Shown here one piece after another: positions 59,768 through 64,000 of a stretch of DNA of 64,000 nt. The notes below the pieces were generated by a model. It ran no database searches. It saw only the letters and a list, made by a program, of their open reading frames with translations, and was not told the origin of the DNA. Positions within the stretch are counted from its first letter, which is position 1; the number at the start of each line of letters is the position of its first letter. A program made the position numbers and the translations under genes. This DNA is from Allomuricauda ruestringensis DSM 13258 (lineage in GTDB: Bacteria; Bacteroidota; Bacteroidia; Flavobacteriales; Flavobacteriaceae): NCBI RefSeq assembly GCF_000224085.1, contig NC_015945.1, forward strand, positions 3,340,501 through 3,404,500, in the 5' to 3' direction.

Positions 59768-60247
59768 ATGACCAAAGTAAAACTTGACGAGATAGATCAC
59801 CAGATATTGGATATGTTAATCGATAACACTCGTACACCTTTTACGGACATCGCAAAAAAATTGCTGATTTCCGCAGGTACGGTTCATGTCCGTGTCAAAA
59901 AAATGGAAGAATCCGGAATCATTAAAGGCTCTTCCCTTACTCTGGACTATGTCAAATTGGGTTATTCCTTTATCGCCTATGTTGGTATATTCTTGGAAAA
60001 AACACACCAGACAAAATTTGTACTGGAAAGGTTGAGCCAAATACCTTATGTTACCGTGGCCCACATAACAACAGGCAAATTCAATATTTTCTGTAAAATA
60101 AGGGCTAAGGATACTACACATGCAAAAAATATTATTTTTAAGATAGATGATATTGAAGGCATCAGCAGAACAGAAACCATGATTTCTTTGGAAGAGAGCA
60201 TCAACGATAAAAGACGTTTGATGCACACTATCTTCAACGAACTATAA
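59768..60247 (+). CDS. Lrp/AsnC-family transcriptional regulator
   Basis: A 159-residue regulator. The N-terminal winged helix (about 5-55) is LDEIDHQILDMLIDNTRTPF with TDIAKKLLISAGTVHVRVKK; the C-terminal RAM/effector domain (about 70-155) has SFIAYVGIFLEKTHQ and VAHITTGKFNIFCKI. It probably senses an amino acid. Targets are unknown; the next gene, a DinB protein, starts 18 bases downstream and may be cotranscribed. Confidence 0.93.
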   Translation: MTKVKLDEIDHQILDMLIDNTRTPFTDIAKKLLISAGTVHVRVKKMEESGIIKGSSLTLDYVKLGYSFIAYVGIFLEKTHQTKFVLERLSQIPYVTVAHITTGKFNIFCKIRAKDTTHAKNIIFKIDDIEGISRTETMISLEESINDKRRLMHTIFNEL

Positions 60248-60265
60248 TTCCATTATACATATTGT

Positions 60266-60784
60266 ATGGTGCTTTCGGAACTACCCTCTTCGGAATACAA
60301 TCCATTTTACCAGACCTATATTATGGCGCTGGGGAATGTAGATTTGATGGAAGAACTAAAGAAGGGAAAGGACAACTTTCTGACCCTTTTGGAACAAATC
60401 CCAGAAGAAAAACTTTATTATGCTTACGCCGAGGGCAAATGGTCCTTGGCGGAAGTGTTGGTGCATGTGATAGACACTGAGCGAATATTCCAATACCGTG
60501 CACTTTGTATTGCAAGAAACGATAAAACCCCACTGCCAGGGTTTGACCAAGACACCTATGTGCCGTATTCCAATGCCGATAACAGGTCCAAAAAAAGCTT
60601 GATGGAGGAATATAAAGCGGTTAGGGATTCCACAATTTTTCTTTTTAATTCCTTTGACGAAGAAACAATTAAAAGGGTTGGAGTGGCCAGTGGGTCCAAA
60701 ATGAGTGTGCGAGCACTGGGTTTTATCATAAGCGGACATCAAGCGCACCATATTCGAATCCTACGGGAACGCTATTTGCCCTAA
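60266..60784 (+). CDS. DinB-superfamily protein
   Basis: A 172-residue four-helix bundle protein. The metal-site histidines are in KWSLAEVLVHVIDTERIF and FIISGHQAHHIRILRERY, as in DinB/YfiT proteins. It shares the fold and general pattern with the YfiT-like protein at 27663-28208 but lacks the N-terminal YPIGKF block. A thiol-transferase or hydrolase role is possible. Its stop is one base from the stop of the convergent gene. Confidence 0.88.
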   Translation: MVLSELPSSEYNPFYQTYIMALGNVDLMEELKKGKDNFLTLLEQIPEEKLYYAYAEGKWSLAEVLVHVIDTERIFQYRALCIARNDKTPLPGFDQDTYVPYSNADNRSKKSLMEEYKAVRDSTIFLFNSFDEETIKRVGVASGSKMSVRALGFIISGHQAHHIRILRERYLP

Positions 60785-60785
60785 A

Positions 60786-61112
60786 TCAATATTGATCTTC
60801 GTTTTCCAAATCTTCCGAAGTAGGTTCCAGGCCCTCGAACGAGTCATCTTCAAAATCAGAAGCCACTAATTCTTTGTCGAGTTCCTTTTCAATGGTCTCT
60901 TCAAAATTTGAAATGAAGTTGGAAAGGCTCTTACTGATTTTTACCAGATAAATGGTATCTGCCGTTTTTACTTCTACCGCTTCAATAAGCTCTCCGTCGG
61001 GTTTTCTTATAGAAACAATATCATCATCACCATAACCGTCTGGATATAAATCAATTAATTGCGCCGCCACTTTGTGGTCCAACTTTTTGTAGTCTATCAA
61101 AATTCGTTTCAT
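60786..61112 (-). CDS. Acidic hypothetical protein
   Basis: A 108-residue soluble protein. The N-terminal part (KRILIDYKKLDHKVAAQLID, then YGDDDIVSIRKPDGELIEAV) looks like a small alpha/beta domain, and the C-terminal third is strongly acidic (DFEDDSFEGLEPTSEDLE). I recall similar short proteins in flavobacteria but no function. A small hairpin ATTCCTA-AGC-TAGGAAT (61133-61149) lies between this gene and aroB. Confidence 0.75.
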   Translation of the reverse strand: MKRILIDYKKLDHKVAAQLIDLYPDGYGDDDIVSIRKPDGELIEAVEVKTADTIYLVKISKSLSNFISNFEETIEKELDKELVASDFEDDSFEGLEPTSEDLENEDQY

Positions 61113-61206
61113 AATAGTTGGTTATTAAATGCATTCCTAAGCTAGGAATTTTTGAATTTGATGGACCCTAATAGTTGTAAACGAAAAAAATAAGTATGCG
61201 AAGTGA

Positions 61207-62262
61207 TTATTCCTTGTAGTAAGCAAAAGCTTTTTGGAACAGTTCTTCCGGAACTTTAATATCTGTAACGGCTTTACCAATAGAATGTAGCAATACAAAA
61301 TTTACGTTCCCGTGAGAATTCTTTTTATCGTATTTAAGTAATTGAAGAATGGCATCAATATCGTCATCAGTAAAGTCCACTTTGTCAAAATGGGTTAAAA
61401 ATGTTTTTTTGATTTCATCCAACGATAATTTGGAAAGTCCCTGGAGCTCGTGTGATAAATATCCCTCCAAAATCATTCCTGCTGCAATAGCTTCACCATG
61501 CAATAAGGTTTTCTTGTCATGATTATCCAAACAATACGATTCAATGGCGTGCCCCAAGGTGTGCCCAAAATTTAAGATTTTTCGCAACCCTTTTTCGGTA
61601 GGGTCTTGAAGAACAACCTCATTTTTTATGGCAATAGATTTTTGAATGCATGATGCATCTGTAAAATTGCTTTTTTCAGTTAAACTGCTCCAGTACGCTT
61701 TGTCCTTTATAAGCCCGTGTTTCAACATCTCGGCATATCCACTTTTTACCTGGCGTGGGTCAAGGGTCTTTAAAAAATCTGGAAAAATCAGCACCATTTG
61801 GGGTTGGTTGATCACACCAATCTGGTTTTTTAACGAACCTAAATCAACACCTGTTTTGCCGCCGATGGACGCATCTACCATAGAAAGTAGGGTAGTGGGG
61901 ATGTTGATAAAATCAATCCCTCGCTTAAAAGTAGAGGCCACAAAACCTCCCATATCGGTAAGCACCCCCCCACCAAGGTTGATCAGTAGGCTTTTTCGGT
62001 CACCATCTAAATTGGAAAGGTCCTCCCAAAGTTGCAAACAAGTATGGATATGTTTGTTTTCTTCCCCTGATTGGATTTCCAAGATAAAATCTACAGAGCC
62101 GTCAAATATTTTTTTAAAAAAAGGCAAGCAATGCTCTTTGGTGTTTTCATCCACCAAAACAAATATTTTGGAGTAACCACTTTTAGCAATGTGTTGGTTA
62201 AGAGCAGCTTCTGCCAATTCGCCAATATGTACCTCGTAAGACTGTGATTTAACCGATTCCAT
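61207..62262 (-). CDS. aroB: 3-dehydroquinate synthase
   Basis: Second step of the shikimate pathway (DAHP to 3-dehydroquinate), NAD- and metal-dependent. The 351 residues show GGGVLTDMGGFVAST for NAD binding, IPTTLLSMVDASIGGKTGVD, and the metal ligands in NFGHTLGHAIE with a further His in LLHGEAIA. Length is normal. It diverges from proline dehydrogenase across 91 bases and is a single-gene unit. Confidence 0.97.
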   Translation of the reverse strand: MESVKSQSYEVHIGELAEAALNQHIAKSGYSKIFVLVDENTKEHCLPFFKKIFDGSVDFILEIQSGEENKHIHTCLQLWEDLSNLDGDRKSLLINLGGGVLTDMGGFVASTFKRGIDFINIPTTLLSMVDASIGGKTGVDLGSLKNQIGVINQPQMVLIFPDFLKTLDPRQVKSGYAEMLKHGLIKDKAYWSSLTEKSNFTDASCIQKSIAIKNEVVLQDPTEKGLRKILNFGHTLGHAIESYCLDNHDKKTLLHGEAIAAGMILEGYLSHELQGLSKLSLDEIKKTFLTHFDKVDFTDDDIDAILQLLKYDKKNSHGNVNFVLLHSIGKAVTDIKVPEELFQKAFAYYKE

Positions 62263-62323
62263 AATTTAAATTTCACTGCTAAATAAAGACTATTTTTATA
62301 TATATGGTTCTAGTTTGCGTACT

Positions 62324-62331
62324 TATCTTTG
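62324..62331 (+). promoter_or_regulatory. Putative -7 element of the proline dehydrogenase gene
   Basis: TATCTTTG matches TAnnTTTG and lies 22 bases before the ATG. No -33 TTTG at the right spacing. Confidence 0.5.
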
Positions 62332-62353
62332 AATCTTTAATGGATATCAAAGA

Positions 62354-63526
62354 ATGCGACCTAATTTTGAGAATACTGCAATAGCTTTTGAGCTTAAGTC
62401 GGACTCCCAGCTGGAGCGAGCCTATTTCCTTTTTAAATTGATTTCCAACGAACCCTTGGTTCGTATTGGAACCGCTGTGACCAATTTTGCCATTAAGGCC
62501 CATTTGCCTGTTGAGGGTTTGATCAGGGCTACCGTGTTCGACCATTTTTGTGGTGGGGTGAACGAGGAGGATTGTCTCCCCATTATTGATAATATGTATG
62601 GCAATGGGGTCTGTTCTATTTTGGATTATTCGGCCGAGGGCAAAGAGGTGGACAACCAGTTTGATTTTGCCATGGAAAAGACCTTGGATATTCTGGATTT
62701 TGTGAAGGAAAAAGATGCGATACCCTTTGCGGTTTTTAAGCCCACAGGATTTGGCCGCTTTAAATTGTTCGAAAAAATTTCTGCACAAAGTGAATTGAAT
62801 GAAGATGAAAAAGCGGAATGGGGAAGAATAGTGAACCGTTTCGAAAAAGTTTGTCAAAAAGCACACAAGCTGGATGTTGCGTTGTTGATAGATGCCGAGG
62901 AAAGTTGGATGCAAGATGCGGCAGATGATTTGGTCCTTGATATGATGCGCAAATACAACAAGGAAAAAGCGATTGTTTTCAATACCTTTCAAATGTACCG
63001 TTGGGACCGAATGGATTACATTAAAAAACTTTATGTAATGGCTTCTGATGAAGGTTTTAAAATTGGAGCCAAGGTGGTTCGCGGAGCTTACATGGAAAAG
63101 GAAAACGATAGGGCGAACGACAATGGGTATGAAAGCCCTATTTGCAAGTCCAAGCAGGAAACCGACGAAAACTTTGATGCCTCCATTGCATACATGATGG
63201 AGCATTTAGACCAATTTATCATCTTTGCCGGCACCCATAATGAGCAAAGTACCTTCAAACTAATTGATTTGATGGAAAAACAGGGAGTACCTACCAACGA
63301 CGAACGGATTTGGTTTGGTCAATTGTTCGGTATGAGCGACCATATTACCTATAATTTGGCGGCCCACGGCTATAATGCTGTAAAATATGTTCCGTATGGC
63401 CCTGTCAGGGACGTAATGCCCTACCTGATCAGAAGGGCAGAGGAAAACACTTCGGTCGCTGGGCAAACCTCAAGGGAACTGGCCTTGTTGCAAAGAGAGC
63501 GGAAGCGTAGGAGGTTGGAGGATTAG
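62354..63526 (+). CDS. Proline dehydrogenase
   Basis: FAD-dependent oxidation of proline to pyrroline-5-carboxylate. The 390 residues cover a single ProDH TIM barrel, not the bifunctional PutA. Recognisable segments are IDAEESWMQDAADDL, FNTFQMYRWDRMDYI, the FAD-binding KVVRGAYMEKE, FAGTHNEQS and the substrate-binding YLIRRAEENTSVAGQTSREL. Bacteroidota usually encode the P5C dehydrogenase separately, and none is in the window. Confidence 0.96.
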   Translation: MRPNFENTAIAFELKSDSQLERAYFLFKLISNEPLVRIGTAVTNFAIKAHLPVEGLIRATVFDHFCGGVNEEDCLPIIDNMYGNGVCSILDYSAEGKEVDNQFDFAMEKTLDILDFVKEKDAIPFAVFKPTGFGRFKLFEKISAQSELNEDEKAEWGRIVNRFEKVCQKAHKLDVALLIDAEESWMQDAADDLVLDMMRKYNKEKAIVFNTFQMYRWDRMDYIKKLYVMASDEGFKIGAKVVRGAYMEKENDRANDNGYESPICKSKQETDENFDASIAYMMEHLDQFIIFAGTHNEQSTFKLIDLMEKQGVPTNDERIWFGQLFGMSDHITYNLAAHGYNAVKYVPYGPVRDVMPYLIRRAEENTSVAGQTSRELALLQRERKRRRLED

Positions 63527-63696
63527 ACCTATAAGTCTCTTCTGCAAACATCTTGTTCCACATCAAAGTGCTCTTAAGAGTATTTTACACTTATAAAAAT
63601 GCACGAAAAACAATTGATTTATAAATTGACTTGTTGATTCTTAAATGCAAAAGAGACCCTTTTGGGATTTTGGTCTTATGGGAGCACCTTTAGGGT

Positions 63697-64000
63697 ATGC
63701 AAATTTTCCCGAAAGAGATTATTGAGAATACAGTACAGGCTTACATCCCCAAAAATGGGGTAAAAAGCAAAGCAATTTATAGTTTACTCCTGTTTTTTAT
63801 CCTGTCAATTATTTGTGCTTTGCCTTTTATTAAGGTGAAAGTTTACACAAACGCTCAAGGTCTGGTTAAACCCTCTAAAGAGCGCATAGCCATTACAAGT
63901 CTTAATTCCGGAAAAGTATTGTTTTCCGGAATTGAGAGTAATAAATATGTGGACAAAGGGGATGTGCTGCTCATTTTGGAGAACAATGTACTTAATGAAC
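63697..64000 (+). CDS. HlyD-family secretion protein, partial (cut by window end)
   Basis: An open frame runs from the ATG at 63697 to the window edge (101 complete codons). The N terminus MQIFPKEIIENTVQAYIPKN is followed by one membrane helix (AIYSLLLFFILSIICALPFI) and the beginning of a membrane-fusion domain (VYTNAQGLVKPSKERIAITS, SGKVLFSG, VDKGDVLLILEN), the half-motif of a lipoyl/barrel-sandwich. This matches HlyD-like adaptors of peptide- or bacteriocin-exporting ABC systems. The partner transporter would lie beyond the window. Confidence 0.85.
   Translation, partial: MQIFPKEIIENTVQAYIPKNGVKSKAIYSLLLFFILSIICALPFIKVKVYTNAQGLVKPSKERIAITSLNSGKVLFSGIESNKYVDKGDVLLILENNVLNE

Noticed and set aside
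61133-61149. Hairpin ATTCCTA-AGC-TAGGAAT between aroB and the acidic protein
   Set aside because: The T-run is on the plus strand, whereas both neighbouring genes are on the minus strand, so a terminator role is not supported.
63679-63726. 15-codon frame overlapping the HlyD start, considered as a leader peptide
   Set aside because: No double-glycine leader, no charge or hydrophobic pattern, and it overlaps the HlyD start out of phase.

Overview
The window is a continuous piece of a flavobacterial chromosome (Bacteroidota, Flavobacteriaceae; gene content fits the Muricauda/Allomuricauda/Flagellimonas area, but the genus is a guess). The evidence is a type IX secretion (T9SS) adhesin-PorP-OmpA operon, a long flavobacterial-type NusB, DUF3276, DUF6146 and DUF6787 proteins, Tat-exported Gfo/Idh/MocA oxidoreductases, and many starts preceded by the Bacteroidota -7 element TAnnTTTG instead of a strong Shine-Dalgarno. 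No tRNA, rRNA, CRISPR array or complete insertion sequence was seen. Most genes are housekeeping; the unusual material lies in the intergenic gaps and in one giant repeat gene.

Layout. 0.15-8.4 kb: minus-strand operon of a 1773-residue DUF11-type repeat adhesin with a C-terminal T9SS type B sorting domain, a PorP/SprF-like protein and a PorE-like OmpA protein. 8.4-8.9 kb: low-complexity intergenic island. 8.9-17.3 kb: uvrA, an ECF-type sigma factor followed by a 47-residue small protein, nth (without Fe-S cysteines), bcp, a conserved protein of unknown function, an MBL-fold hydrolase and a coiled-coil membrane protein, separated by dyad repeats and a MITE-like element. 17.3-24.6 kb: a second low-complexity island, then a minus-strand run of esterase, small membrane protein, catalytically degenerate dihydroorotase paralogue, BatA/VWA protein, glycosyltransferase, unknown protein, SGNH hydrolase and small membrane protein. 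24.7-31.6 kb: S10 peptidase, Gfo/Idh/MocA enzyme, YfiT-like DinB protein, GNAT, thioredoxin-like protein, PUR-family protein and ABC exporter. 31.8-36.7 kb: nusB, DUF1573 lipoprotein, yajC, second Gfo/Idh/MocA enzyme, TIGR02757 protein and LolD-like ATPase. 37.0-41.3 kb: 1-Cys peroxiredoxin, cold-shock protein, two tandem 27-28 residue membrane micropeptides ending in a second MITE-like element, a cyclophilin-FKBP fusion, then msrA-folE and a small membrane protein. 41.4-49.0 kb: His/Glu-rich TonB receptor with a His/Cys secreted protein upstream, DUF6787, DUF6146, DUF937, serA, serC and acyl-CoA reductase. 49.1-57.4 kb: ferredoxin, a 42-residue membrane protein, ychF, EamA transporter, parE-parC and a sterol desaturase-family protein. 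57.5-64 kb: lipoprotein and XRE regulator divergent from an M14 peptidase across an operator-like motif array, Lrp/AsnC regulator, DinB protein, unknown acidic protein, aroB, proline dehydrogenase, and the start of a HlyD-type secretion protein cut by the window edge.

How the genes fit together. The adhesin, PorP and OmpA proteins form a surface export and anchoring set. Bcp, the 1-Cys peroxiredoxin, MsrA and the thioredoxin-like protein form a scattered oxidative-stress set. serC-serA supply serine, and acyl-CoA reductase and ferredoxin share a divergent promoter region. ParE-ParC form topoisomerase IV. The TonB receptor plus His/Cys protein look like metal uptake. The best candidates for undescribed biology are the tandem micropeptides after the cold-shock gene, the covarying inverted-repeat elements in convergent gaps, the degenerate dihydroorotase beside BatA, the 47-residue protein after the sigma factor, and the repeated GTTAC-TGTAAAC-like motif between the XRE regulator and the M14 peptidase.
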